A DNA stretch of 42,500 nucleotides. Origin: Thermoleophilia bacterium (GTDB lineage Bacteria; Actinomycetota; Thermoleophilia; Gaiellales; Gaiellaceae). Position numbers and translations under genes: made by a program. How positions within the stretch are numbered: position 1 is the stretch's first letter; each line of letters starts with the position of its first letter. Of the stretch, positions 1 through 9,521 are shown piece by piece. The stretch is from positions 1 to 42,500 of the forward strand of contig JAICJI010000017.1 in the NCBI GenBank assembly GCA_025928515.1, written 5' to 3'. The notes beneath the pieces are model-generated. The model did no database searches and was not told the DNA's origin. It saw nothing but the letters and a program-made list of their open reading frames with translations.

Positions 1-98
1 CCGAAGGCAAGAGTCGCCGCGACGCCACCCGACTCCTCAAGCGCTACCTCGCCCGCCACCTCTACCGACTCCTCGAACAACAACCAGCAATGACTTGA
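1..98 (+). CDS. C-terminal tail of an IS110-type transposase (partial)
   Basis: The reading frame is open from base 3 and ends at TGA 96-98, giving only the last 31 residues of a protein that begins outside the window. The tail (EGKSRRDATRLLKRYLARHL...) is basic and helical. It resembles the C-termini of IS110/IS116/IS902-family transposases, which often end in a GKxxxxAxRxLKRxLAR pattern. With so little sequence this is a family resemblance, not proof. No terminal inverted repeat can be judged, and IS110 elements usually lack them. Any element boundary would lie shortly downstream, before the lipoprotein gene. Confidence 0.5.
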   Translation, partial: EGKSRRDATRLLKRYLARHLYRLLEQQPAMT

Positions 99-117
99 CA
101 AGTCATAGGAGCTTCAA

Positions 118-143
118 TCCGGAACACTGGCCAGGCGAGTGAC
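118..143. repeat. Dispersed 3'-flanking repeat, copy 1
   Basis: About 26 bp containing GGAACACTGGCCAGGCGAG. It matches a second copy at 1414-1444 with one missing C and two substitutions, and more weakly a third copy at 41935-41960. It lies about 55 nt downstream of the stop of the minus-strand lipoprotein gene. Confidence 0.6.
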
Positions 144-197
144 TTAGTGCGTGGAGCGCGAGTAGAAGCGAACGCTTCGCCAGTCGCTAGCGGGCTC

Positions 198-1265
198 TCA
201 GCTTGTGCAGGACGCGATCTTGACTGGCGCCGAGCCGGTGAGCGACACCCGGTAGGTCGGGCCGCACCTCGTGCCGCGCGGCAGGCTAGTGACGACCAGG
301 TGAAGGGAGTCCGGCGCCCAGGAGGCTGTCGGCGAGAAGTTGAGCCTGAGCAGCGTCCGCACCTTCCGCGTTGCCACATTGACGACCGCCAGCTTGCTGG
401 CGCCGTTACGGCCCGCCTGAGCGAAGGCGATATAGCGCCCGTTCGGTGACCAGCCAAACACGCTCTCGACCTTGCCGGGGACGAGTGTCCGGCTCTTGCC
501 ACCGGTTGTGGAGACGAGATGGAGCGAACTCGACGTCCTGCCCTGAACGAGATAGGCGACCTTGGCGCTCGTCGGCGACCGAAGGGGAAGGAGGCCGACC
601 TTCACCAGCTGGCGAAGACTGCTGCCATTGGCGTTCGCCGCCCAGATACCGAGCGACTTGCCGGTCTGGTTCGATGTGAAGCGGCCGAATGCCACCGACA
701 ATCCGTCAGGCGAGAGACTGGGATCGACGTTGCTCAGCTTCTTACCGCCAACCTTGCCGACGACAGCGCCCGTCTGGACGGAATAGATCGTCAGCGGCCC
801 CGCGCAGGTGTCGCAGGAGTCGTAATAGGGTGCGGCTGCAAGACGCGTACCCGCCGGGTTCGTCACGTAGCTGACCGCGCTCGGCCTGGCGATCTGCTGC
901 GGCTTGTTGCCCGGCACGAGGCGGAAGACCGCGCCGCCGCTCTGGTAGAGAATCCCGAACTGCGTCCAGGCGATCAAGCCAGGGGCCTCCGGGCAGTGCT
1001 TTCCACTGCAGGTCGTGTAACGAACCGGCTGCACGTTCGTTCCGTCGCCTCCCATCGTGCAGAGGGCGTGCAAGATGTAGATCGGGTTCCTGTGCTTCAG
1101 CGGAGGCCAGCGCCTTCCGTAGTAGACGATCTGCGTCCCGTCCGGCGACCACAGCGGCTGGCTCACCCAGCCGCAGGGCGAGACGGTCGAAGACGCTGCA
1201 CCGCCGCAGGCAGCTGCGACGCCGGCAAGCACCACAGTCGTCGCCATCAGAAGGCGGGTAATCAT
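198..1265 (-). CDS. Secreted beta-propeller lipoprotein (TolB/WD40-like PD40 repeats)
   Basis: A 355-residue protein with ATG start at 1265. The N-terminus (MITRLLMATTVVLAGVAAACGG) is a signal peptide ending in a lipobox-like AAAC, so it is probably lipid-anchored outside the cell. The body contains repeated PD40/TolB-type blades with SPDG, SPNG and APDS motifs (for example WSPDGTQIVYY, LSPDGLSVAFG, WSPNGRYIAFA). Several Cys pairs lie in the N-terminal half. The domain class is clear but the ligand or role is not; such propellers mediate protein contacts. It is a single gene between two copies of a dispersed repeat. A related secreted propeller occurs at 30022-30933. Confidence 0.75.
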   Translation of the reverse strand: MITRLLMATTVVLAGVAAACGGAASSTVSPCGWVSQPLWSPDGTQIVYYGRRWPPLKHRNPIYILHALCTMGGDGTNVQPVRYTTCSGKHCPEAPGLIAWTQFGILYQSGGAVFRLVPGNKPQQIARPSAVSYVTNPAGTRLAAAPYYDSCDTCAGPLTIYSVQTGAVVGKVGGKKLSNVDPSLSPDGLSVAFGRFTSNQTGKSLGIWAANANGSSLRQLVKVGLLPLRSPTSAKVAYLVQGRTSSSLHLVSTTGGKSRTLVPGKVESVFGWSPNGRYIAFAQAGRNGASKLAVVNVATRKVRTLLRLNFSPTASWAPDSLHLVVTSLPRGTRCGPTYRVSLTGSAPVKIASCTS

Positions 1266-1413
1266 GCCGGGAAGATACTCCCCGCCACTAATTGCGCACT
1301 AATGAAATGCCCTCCTACTTCGTCACGAAAAAGCTAGGACGTGAGGAGGGCGAAGTCAGCCATACCGACAGTGACCGTGGTCGAGGACGGCGGCGCTCGA
1401 GGTTCACGGAGGG

Positions 1414-1444
1414 TCATCCCGGAACACTGGCCCAGGCGAGCGAC
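1414..1444. repeat. Dispersed 3'-flanking repeat, copy 2
   Basis: Contains GGAACACTGGCCCAGGCGAG followed by CGAC; near-identical to 118-143. It begins 19 nt downstream of the cupin gene stop (minus strand), so again sits at the 3' end of a minus-strand gene. The 1266-1462 gap holds no other feature I could support. Confidence 0.6.
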
Positions 1445-1462
1445 CTGGCATCATAAGCGGGA

Positions 1463-1798
1463 TTAGGCGTAGATCCACAGTTCGCGGAACTCATCGTCAA
1501 CGAGCCAGCTGAGATGGCAGCCGCGAGGTAAGGACACGACCACACCGGGTCGAAGCTCGATCGGCTCGCCCTCGTCTACTCGAACCTCCCCGCCCCCTTT
1601 CAGCACGACCAGCGTCTCATCCGCTTCCAGCGAGTACTCGATCTTGCGGCCCGCCGCACCTCCGGGTTTCCACAGGCCGACCATGACCGAGTCTTCGTCT
1701 CGGACCATGCGTACAAGTCCGCCCGTCTCGTCGTCATGCTCCCATCCCTCGTCCGCATCGATGTGTGTAACCAGTGGACGAGCATCTCCCTCCGACAC
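1463..1798 (-). CDS. Small single-domain cupin protein
   Basis: A 111-residue protein starting at GTG 1798. Residues about 40-105 form one cupin barrel: a first motif around YSLEADETLVVLKGGGEVRV and a second around LRPGVVVSLPRGCHLSW. It resembles the DUF861/cupin_3 type, where the usual His ligands are partly replaced; one His is visible in the second motif. Function cannot be assigned; stand-alone cupins bind small molecules or stabilise cofactors. No convincing Shine-Dalgarno sequence precedes this GTG, and an alternative start further in is possible. It is not in an obvious operon. Confidence 0.65.
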   Translation of the reverse strand: MSEGDARPLVTHIDADEGWEHDDETGGLVRMVRDEDSVMVGLWKPGGAAGRKIEYSLEADETLVVLKGGGEVRVDEGEPIELRPGVVVSLPRGCHLSWLVDDEFRELWIYA

Positions 1799-2000
1799 GG
1801 CACGAGCCTAAGCCCGCGGGAGCACGCGAAGCAACTCGGCGCTGAGACCCTGCCGCAGGCGTCATTCCGCGACCCTCGCACGTAGCCGGCCACGGTCTCG
1901 GACGTCATTCCCGAGCAAGGGCTCGCAGCGCGTCCTACCGTTGTCCCCGCCCACGTTGAAAAGCGGCCAATCGAGCGAGGCCGGAGAAGAGGAGGCCACG

Positions 2001-2561
2001 ATGCCGGAGCTACTCGTTGACTTCATCACGTCGCTGGACGGCTATGCGGCCGCGGAGGGCTGGCCGGGCTGGTGGGGGTTGCAAGGCCCCGAATATCTCG
2101 CCTGGCTGGGCGCGCAACCGGAAGCGGACTACGTGGTGCTGATGGGTGCAACCACGTACCGCGTCATGTCCGGATTCTCGGCCGAGGGCGAACCCGGTAC
2201 CGAGGCTCTCGCGGAGATGTCGAAGGTCGTCTTCTCGAGCACCCTGAACGAGCCTCTTTCCTGGCCGAACACACAACTCGTGTCCGAGGACGCGGTGGAG
2301 ACCGTGCGGGAGATGAAAACCACAGGCTCGAAGTCGATGCGCACGATCGGAAGCCTCGCCCTGTGCCGCTCTCTCTTGGAGGCCGGCCTCGTCGACCGGT
2401 TCCGGGTGGTCGTCTTCCCGGTCATCACCGGGAACACCGGCCGGGAGCGGATCTACGACGGCTACCCCGACGTGGCTCTCGACATGATCGGCAGCAAGAC
2501 CTTCGACGGACGCATTCAGTTGCTCGAGTACGTCCCGACCATTCTCGCCGGGCACCGCTAG
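2001..2561 (+). CDS. Dihydrofolate reductase family protein (RibD C-terminal domain)
   Basis: A 186-residue protein. I chose ATG 2001 because GAGGAGG lies just upstream and the family begins here (MPELLVDFITSLDGYAA). The fold is that of the RibD C-terminal/DHFR-like family: FITSLDGYAA at the N-terminus, LMGATTYRVMSGF in the middle, the NADPH-region phrase IGSLALCRSLLEAGLVD, and a C-terminal VVVFPVITGNTGR. Family members reduce pterin-like or other small substrates with NADPH, but most stand-alone actinobacterial copies are uncharacterised. It stands alone between divergently and convergently oriented genes. Confidence 0.82.
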   Translation: MPELLVDFITSLDGYAAAEGWPGWWGLQGPEYLAWLGAQPEADYVVLMGATTYRVMSGFSAEGEPGTEALAEMSKVVFSSTLNEPLSWPNTQLVSEDAVETVREMKTTGSKSMRTIGSLALCRSLLEAGLVDRFRVVVFPVITGNTGRERIYDGYPDVALDMIGSKTFDGRIQLLEYVPTILAGHR

Positions 2562-2746
2562 CCGGCCCCCAAGCACGCCGAGCAGATCGTGCCCCGGCGT
2601 GGATCTCAAGAACGCGGCGGCGCTTTCAGCAGGTCGGCGGTCCAGTTGGCACCTAGCCCGGACTCGCCCGTTGGAGTGCCTTCGACCTCCGCAGCCGCTC
2701 GTGCGCGAGGTTTTTACCATTCGCCGCGGACGGCTCCAACCCTCGC

Positions 2747-3196
2747 TCAGGAGATCGAGGCGAGGTCGGCCTCGATGTGCTTTCGATCCTCCTCGTCGGC
2801 GACCTTGGCGACGGTCTCCAGGCCGAGCGACCGGTAACGGGCAGCCTCCCGCTCGTCGCCCGCCTCATGGTGCGCACGGGCCAGCGCCTCGTAGGCGCCC
2901 GGCAGGTCCCACTCCTCCATCTCGTCCGCGTTGCCCTCCACCAGCGCGAGGCAGCGACGCGCGTGATGGAGCGCGCCTTCCGGTTGGCCGGCGAGCACGT
3001 GGACGCGGGAGCAGAGCCAATGCGACCGCGCGCGGTGCGCCGCGGTGTGCGGGGCCTGCAGCCAGTGGTAGGCGGAGGCGTGAGCCCGGTGGAGCATCTC
3101 GTCGTCCTCGTCGGCCGTCCGGTCCGCTTGCTCGATGAGAGCCCACGTCCCGTTGTAGAGCTCGACGCCGAGCCGGCGATGCTCCTCGGGGGTCAC
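2747..3196 (-). CDS. Hypothetical TPR-like helical protein
   Basis: A 149-residue all-helical protein starting at GTG 3196, with GGAGG about 4 nt upstream. The sequence has two TPR-like helical pairs, around HASAYHWLQAPHTAAHRARS and PGAYEALARAHHEAGDEREA, and is rich in His and acidic residues. No catalytic motif is visible. It lies 16 nt downstream of the acetyl-CoA synthetase stop on the same strand and may be the last gene of that operon. A protein-interaction role is inferred from the fold only. Confidence 0.65.
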   Translation of the reverse strand: MTPEEHRRLGVELYNGTWALIEQADRTADEDDEMLHRAHASAYHWLQAPHTAAHRARSHWLCSRVHVLAGQPEGALHHARRCLALVEGNADEMEEWDLPGAYEALARAHHEAGDEREAARYRSLGLETVAKVADEEDRKHIEADLASIS

Positions 3197-3212
3197 GCCT
3201 CCGATCCTACGT

Positions 3213-5192
<1,980 letters not shown>

Positions 5193-5195
5193 CCG

Positions 5196-5867
5196 CTACA
5201 CCTCCGCTCGTCGGGGCATCGGGGAGCCGATGCGACCGATCGGAGCGGCGCCCACGGGCAGGACGGGCGTCGGCGACATGCCGTTCACGACTCCTGCCGC
5301 TGATGTGTACCACGCGACCGCGGCCGTGACCACACCGCACCAGCCGCCGGCGTGGAGCCACCACTCGCTGCCGCCGTGCGAGAGGTTGAAGAAGCCGATC
5401 GCGAGCACGATCTCGGTGATCTCCAGCGTGAGGAACACGAAGAAGACCGCGAGGCTCACGCGAGCACTCCAGAAGAGCATGTACGTGTTGAAGATCGCGA
5501 AAGCGATCAGGAACCACGCGAGCGCGTTCGTCACGCTGCCGGCAGCGAACGCGGTGCCGAACGACTTCGACAGTGTCGCGAGGGCGACGACCGAGCCGAG
5601 CCCGAGCCAGAAGCCGCCGTACGTCGAGAACGCCGTCGCACCGAAGACGTTCCGGTTCCGGAACTCCCACATGCCCGCGAGAAGCTGGATCGTCCCTCCG
5701 TAGAAGAGTGCCGGCCCGATCCAGATCACGTCGGGGATGAAGCTGGCGTTGTGGCCGCTGAGCAGGAACGTCGTCAACGCGAACGCTCCGAGCCCCAATG
5801 GGGCGGGATCGGCCGCCGGAATGCTCTCGACGAGCGTGGTCGGCCGGTCCTGGGCGAGAACACCCAT
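5196..5867 (-). CDS. satP: GPR1/FUN34/YaaH-family acetate transporter
   Basis: A 223-residue membrane protein with about six hydrophobic helices. The family signature appears as DPAPLGLGAFALTTFLLSG near the N-terminus, close to the NPxPLGL consensus, and the last helix region ends AGGWCGVVTAAVAWYTSAAG. I chose ATG 5867 because AAAAGGAGG precedes it by 9 nt; an upstream extension to 5915 would add a basic, unlikely leader. Family members import acetate/succinate with protons. Direct coupling to acs (3-nt gap) supports acetate uptake. The 115 bp upstream (5868-5982) is locally A/T-richer and probably holds the operon promoter. A paralogue lies at 24061-24828. Confidence 0.88.
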   Translation of the reverse strand: MGVLAQDRPTTLVESIPAADPAPLGLGAFALTTFLLSGHNASFIPDVIWIGPALFYGGTIQLLAGMWEFRNRNVFGATAFSTYGGFWLGLGSVVALATLSKSFGTAFAAGSVTNALAWFLIAFAIFNTYMLFWSARVSLAVFFVFLTLEITEIVLAIGFFNLSHGGSEWWLHAGGWCGVVTAAVAWYTSAAGVVNGMSPTPVLPVGAAPIGRIGSPMPRRAEV

Positions 5868-5982
5868 GCCTCGTTGCCTCCTTTTCGGCGGTCGGCGGGA
5901 TGGCCCCGCGGCCAATCCGTCGGCCTCCGATCTATTTGCGGAGCCTTTACCCGATTTCGCGCGGATTACTCAGGCTTCGCAC

Positions 5983-7122
5983 TCAGGGTTCGAGGTCGTA
6001 CGGGTACTTCGTGAGGTTTTCGGCGCCGCTCTCGGTCACGAGGACGATGTCCTCGAGCCGCACGCCGCCGTAGCCGGCGCGGTAGAGGCCGGGCTCCACC
6101 GTGACGACGTCGCCCGCGACGAGCTTCTTCTCTGCTGCGCGGCCGAGGCTCGGTTCCTCGTGCACCTCGAGGCCCACCCCGTGGCCGAGGCCGTGGAAGA
6201 AGCCGTCGCTGAGCGTCTCGCCGGGCTCTTTCGTCCGCTGCGTCGGCTCGCCGGCTGCCTCGAAGAGCTCGCACGTCCCGTCGAAGATGGCGCGGCAGTC
6301 GGCGCCGGCGCGGATCTCGGTGAGTGCACGGTCGAGTGCCTCCTTGCAGAGGCGGTGCCACTCGCGCACGTCGTCGGGCACCTCGCCCACGACGAACGTT
6401 CGGGTCATGTCGGTGTAGGCGGCCGAGCCGTTGTCGCGAGGGAAGATGTCGACGACGAGCGGCGTGTGCGGCCGGATCGGCCCCGAGCCCATGTCGTGCC
6501 CGACGGCTCCCTGCGCGCCCGGCGCGACGATGTACTCGTCGGCGGTCGTGTCGTGCGAGGCGAAGACGACGTTCAGGTCCGCCTTCACACGCTCGACGGT
6601 GAGCTGCTCTCCGTCGAGCAGGAGCTCGTCGCCCCGGATCTCGGCTCGCCGCAGGAGCTCGCGGCACGCGTCCATGGCCGCCTCGGCGGCGCTCTGCGCC
6701 TTGCGGATTCCCGCGACCTGCGCCTCGGTCTTGGCCCGGCGGCGATCGTCGAAGAGATCCTGGTCGACGCCGAGGTCGACTCCTTCGGCGCGCAGGCGGT
6801 CGGCGAGCCAGACGGGGAAGGTCTCGGGCACCGAAGCCCGCTTCACGCCGATGCTCTCGACCGCGCGGAGCGCGAGCTGCGCAGTCACTTCGCGCGAGCC
6901 GAGCCCCGAATCCATCAGCTCGTCGAAGCCGAGCTCCTCGCGAACGTGCACCTCGAACAGCCCGAGCTCCCGGATCCGGACGGCCTCCATCGAGCTCGTG
7001 AAGATGTGCCTGGTCCCGTTCTGCTCGGCGTAGAGGAACGGATCGGGCACGCCGAGCGGAACCGCGTGCCGCATGTCGGCGGAGCGCAACGAGTCGGCGT
7101 AGATGAGAACCCCGTCGGCCAA
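5983..7122 (-). CDS. M24-family metallopeptidase (Xaa-Pro aminopeptidase-like)
   Basis: About 379 residues from TTG 7122 (LADGVLIYADS); the frame stays open further upstream but that part is low-complexity and overlaps the divergent gene. The N-terminal creatinase-like domain is followed by a pita-bread fold with all five metal ligands: Asp in VVDIFPRD, Asp in YTDMTRTF, His in GLGHGVGLEVHEEP, Glu in VTVEPGLY and Glu in VRLEDIVLVTE. The family removes N-terminal residues ahead of proline using two metal ions. Substrate preference cannot be read. The start codon is the least certain part. Confidence 0.85.
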   Translation of the reverse strand: MADGVLIYADSLRSADMRHAVPLGVPDPFLYAEQNGTRHIFTSSMEAVRIRELGLFEVHVREELGFDELMDSGLGSREVTAQLALRAVESIGVKRASVPETFPVWLADRLRAEGVDLGVDQDLFDDRRRAKTEAQVAGIRKAQSAAEAAMDACRELLRRAEIRGDELLLDGEQLTVERVKADLNVVFASHDTTADEYIVAPGAQGAVGHDMGSGPIRPHTPLVVDIFPRDNGSAAYTDMTRTFVVGEVPDDVREWHRLCKEALDRALTEIRAGADCRAIFDGTCELFEAAGEPTQRTKEPGETLSDGFFHGLGHGVGLEVHEEPSLGRAAEKKLVAGDVVTVEPGLYRAGYGGVRLEDIVLVTESGAENLTKYPYDLEP

Positions 7123-7196
7123 AGCGCCTCGATCGTAGCGACGGGCACGCGGTTCCTCTTCCGCTTCAGTGGCCGAGAGGCGATACTCGCGGCTCG

Positions 7197-8624
7197 ATGG
7201 CGGCGATCGGCGAGAGAGACGATCCGGCGTTCCCGGTCGGAGCTGCGTGCCGGATCGATTCGCGCTCGCCGTGGCGCCAGATTGCCGAGATTCCGGTCGG
7301 TCTCGACCCCGAGGGAATCGCAATCGACAACGCACGGAGGCGCGCGTTCGTGGCGTGCTCGCGCAGCGACTTCGTCTCGGTCGTCGACCTCGAGACGCAC
7401 GAGGTCATCCGCGAGATCGCGACCGGCAACGAACCCATCGACATCGGGCTCGACGAGCAGACGGGGCGCATCTTCACTGCCGATGCGCACTCCGACCAGG
7501 TGACGATCATCGACTCGGCGACGCTGGAGGTCGAGACCGCCGTGCCGGTGGGCGGCTATCCATCCGGCCTCACGCATGTCCCCGACTTCCGCCGCCTCTA
7601 CGTCGGCAACTCGCTCGGCTCGACCATGAGCGTGATCGACCTGGACACGCTCGAGACGGTCGCGACGGTGGACGCGGAACCGGGTGCCGGGGCCATCGGC
7701 GTCGACCAGACGCGCAATCTCGTCGTGTGCGTCAACTTCGTCGCAGCTTCCGCGAATTTCTACGACGCCGAGACGTTCGAGGAAGTGGGCCGCCTCGAGC
7801 TCGGCATAGGGACGTGTGCGATCGGGATAGTCCCCGAGCGAGGCGAGGCGTTCATCGTCAACTCGATCGCCGGCACGGTGTCTCGCGTCGACCTCGACAA
7901 GATCGAGGTCGTGGAGGAGATCCGCACGGGCTCGGCTCCGGTCGGGCTCACCGTCCACCCCTCGCACGACCGGGTGTACGTCACGAACCGCGGAGCCGGC
8001 TCGGTGAGCGTGCTCGGGGTCGCGGACGGGGTCGAGTGGTCGCAGATCCCGGTCGGCGGCGGCCCCGGCGGCGTGGTCGTCGACCCGCACGACGGCCGGA
8101 TCCTCGTCGCCAACGCCGGCAGCCAGACGATGTCGATCGTCGAGGACCTGCTCGCGGGCCGGCCGCCGGCGCCGGTCGTCGAGGAGCCGAGCCCGTGGAT
8201 CGGCAACAAGCTGCCGGCCTTCGCCCTCGAGGATTACCGGTCGGGCGAGCGGCGGACGAACCACGACTGGGCCGAGAAGAAGTACATCCTCAACTTCTTT
8301 GCGTCCTGGTGAGGACCGTGCAACGCGGAGGCGCCGTTCCTCGAGGACGTGCGCGTTCGTGAGGAGTCCCGGTCGGGGCTCGAGATCGTCCTCGTCGACA
8401 TCTGGGAAGGGACGGAGCCCCGCCCCGAGGTCGAGCGCTTCTGCGAGATGTGGGGCATCAAGGGGCCGATCCTGCTCGACCCCGGCCTCGAGCTCGCTTC
8501 CGCGCTCGGCGTGCGCGGCGTGCCGACGAACGTCGTCGTGGACTCCGACGGGACGATCCGCGCCTTCGGAGCCGCCCGCCTCGACGAGCTCGAGCAGGCG
8601 ATCGACGACCTCTACGGCCGCTAG
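7197..8624 (+). CDS. Selenoprotein: YVTN beta-propeller fused to a TlpA/thioredoxin-like domain, Sec at residue 372 (WUGPC)
   Basis: Read through TGA 8310-8312, this is one 475-residue protein. Residues about 25-330 form a YVTN/YncE-type propeller with repeats such as SVVDLETHEVIREIATG and TIIDSATLEVETAVPVG. Residues about 335-475 form a thioredoxin-like domain: a beta strand KKYILNFFASW, then TGA, then GPCNAEAPFLEDV, a cis-Pro loop GVPTN and VVVDSDGTIRAFG. The TGA falls exactly where the first Cys of WCGPC belongs, and the second Cys (375) is intact, so Sec-x-x-Cys is the best reading. The normal stop is TAG 8622-8624. No signal peptide is visible, suggesting cytoplasmic thiol-disulfide redox work. 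The protein partner or substrate is unknown. A standard gene caller would split it into two pieces. Confidence 0.85.
8328..8342 (+). promoter_or_regulatory. Weak SECIS-like hairpin candidate after UGA 8310
   Basis: GAGG (8328-8331) pairs with CCTC (8339-8342) around loop CGCCGTT, which contains the GU that SelB favours. The stem starts 15 nt after the UGA. Four base pairs are weak, and other pairings (CGG/CCG at 8326-8336) compete. I list it only as the best candidate; bacterial SECIS elements vary and this gene's element is uncertain. Confidence 0.3.
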
Positions 8625-9490
8625 GCCAACGCCGCCAGCTCGCGGCCTTCGCGCTCGTTCCGGACGCCGACGATCGCACCGGTCACCGCCGGGTGGGAGA
8701 GCACGAAGTCGAGCGCGCCTCGCGTGACGCTGCCAGCGCCGCGGTCGCGTAGCTCCTCGCGCGTGTCTGCGAGGTCGAGCTCCGCGAACGGATGCGTGCG
8801 ACGAAAGTCGTCCTCGGCGAGGGCGTCGAGCGAGAAGTCGTCGGTGAGGGAGCCGCTCGCGAGCGGCGACCACACGATGACGCCGAGGCCGCGCTCCTGC
8901 GCGAATGGGAGCAACCGCTGCTCGTCGTCGCGGACGAGCGCCGAGTACTGGAACTGGAGGCCCGCGACCGGTCCCACGGCGAGCGCGCGCCCGACGAGCT
9001 CCGGCGGATGGTTCGAGAGCCCGCCGTGGCGCACTTTCCCCTCGGCGACGAGCTCGAGCAGCGTGCCCCAGGACTCCTCGATCGGCACGTTCCGATCGGG
9101 GTCGTGGAACTGGAGCAGGTCGATCCGCTCGCGACGTAGCCGGCGGAGGCTCGCGTCGACGTCGCGCCGGATCCCGCCTGGGCTGAGATCCATGTAGTCG
9201 TCCCCGTCGTCGCGCCGCCAGGTGCCGCACTTCGTGAAGACGAGCACGTCTTCACGGCCGGCGAGCGCGCGTCCGACTACCTCCTCCGCGTGACCCCAGC
9301 CGTAGAACGGCGCCGTGTCGATCCAGTCGACGCCGCCGTCGAGCGCCGCGTGGATCGCCCGGGTCGAATCGTCGTCGTCCTGCGGGCCCCAGTTGACCCA
9401 CCATTCGCCGGGGCGCGAGCCGATCGGCGCGGTGCCGAGGCCGACGCGCGAGATCTCCAGATCGCTCGGGCCGAAGCGGCGCCGTTCCAT
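8621..9490 (-). CDS. Aldo/keto reductase
   Basis: A 289-residue (beta/alpha)8 NAD(P)H-dependent oxidoreductase. Visible features: the N-terminal RRFGPSDLEISRVGLGTAPIG, the catalytic Asp-Tyr part DWIDTAPFYGWGHAEEVVGRAL, the lysine strand VLVFTKCGTW, the active-site His in LLQFHDPD, and the C-terminal cofactor region TGAIVGVRNEREGREL. The start ATG 9490 is preferred over GTG 9517 because the conserved family N-terminus begins just after it and CCGAGG precedes it. It resembles L-fucose/D-threo-aldose-type dehydrogenases, but substrate is not determined. It sits between the two thioredoxin-fold selenoprotein genes on the opposite strand; its stop overlaps the first one's stop in a shared CTAG. 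Confidence 0.88.
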   Translation of the reverse strand: MERRRFGPSDLEISRVGLGTAPIGSRPGEWWVNWGPQDDDDSTRAIHAALDGGVDWIDTAPFYGWGHAEEVVGRALAGREDVLVFTKCGTWRRDDGDDYMDLSPGGIRRDVDASLRRLRRERIDLLQFHDPDRNVPIEESWGTLLELVAEGKVRHGGLSNHPPELVGRALAVGPVAGLQFQYSALVRDDEQRLLPFAQERGLGVIVWSPLASGSLTDDFSLDALAEDDFRRTHPFAELDLADTREELRDRGAGSVTRGALDFVLSHPAVTGAIVGVRNEREGRELAALA

Positions 9491-9521
9491 AGCCTCGGTC
9501 AACGCGCGTACGCTCACGCCT

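Noticed and set aside
8310-8624. Frameshift or split gene explanation for the propeller-thioredoxin protein
   Set aside because: No change of frame is needed; the same frame continues with intact domain sequence after a single TGA.
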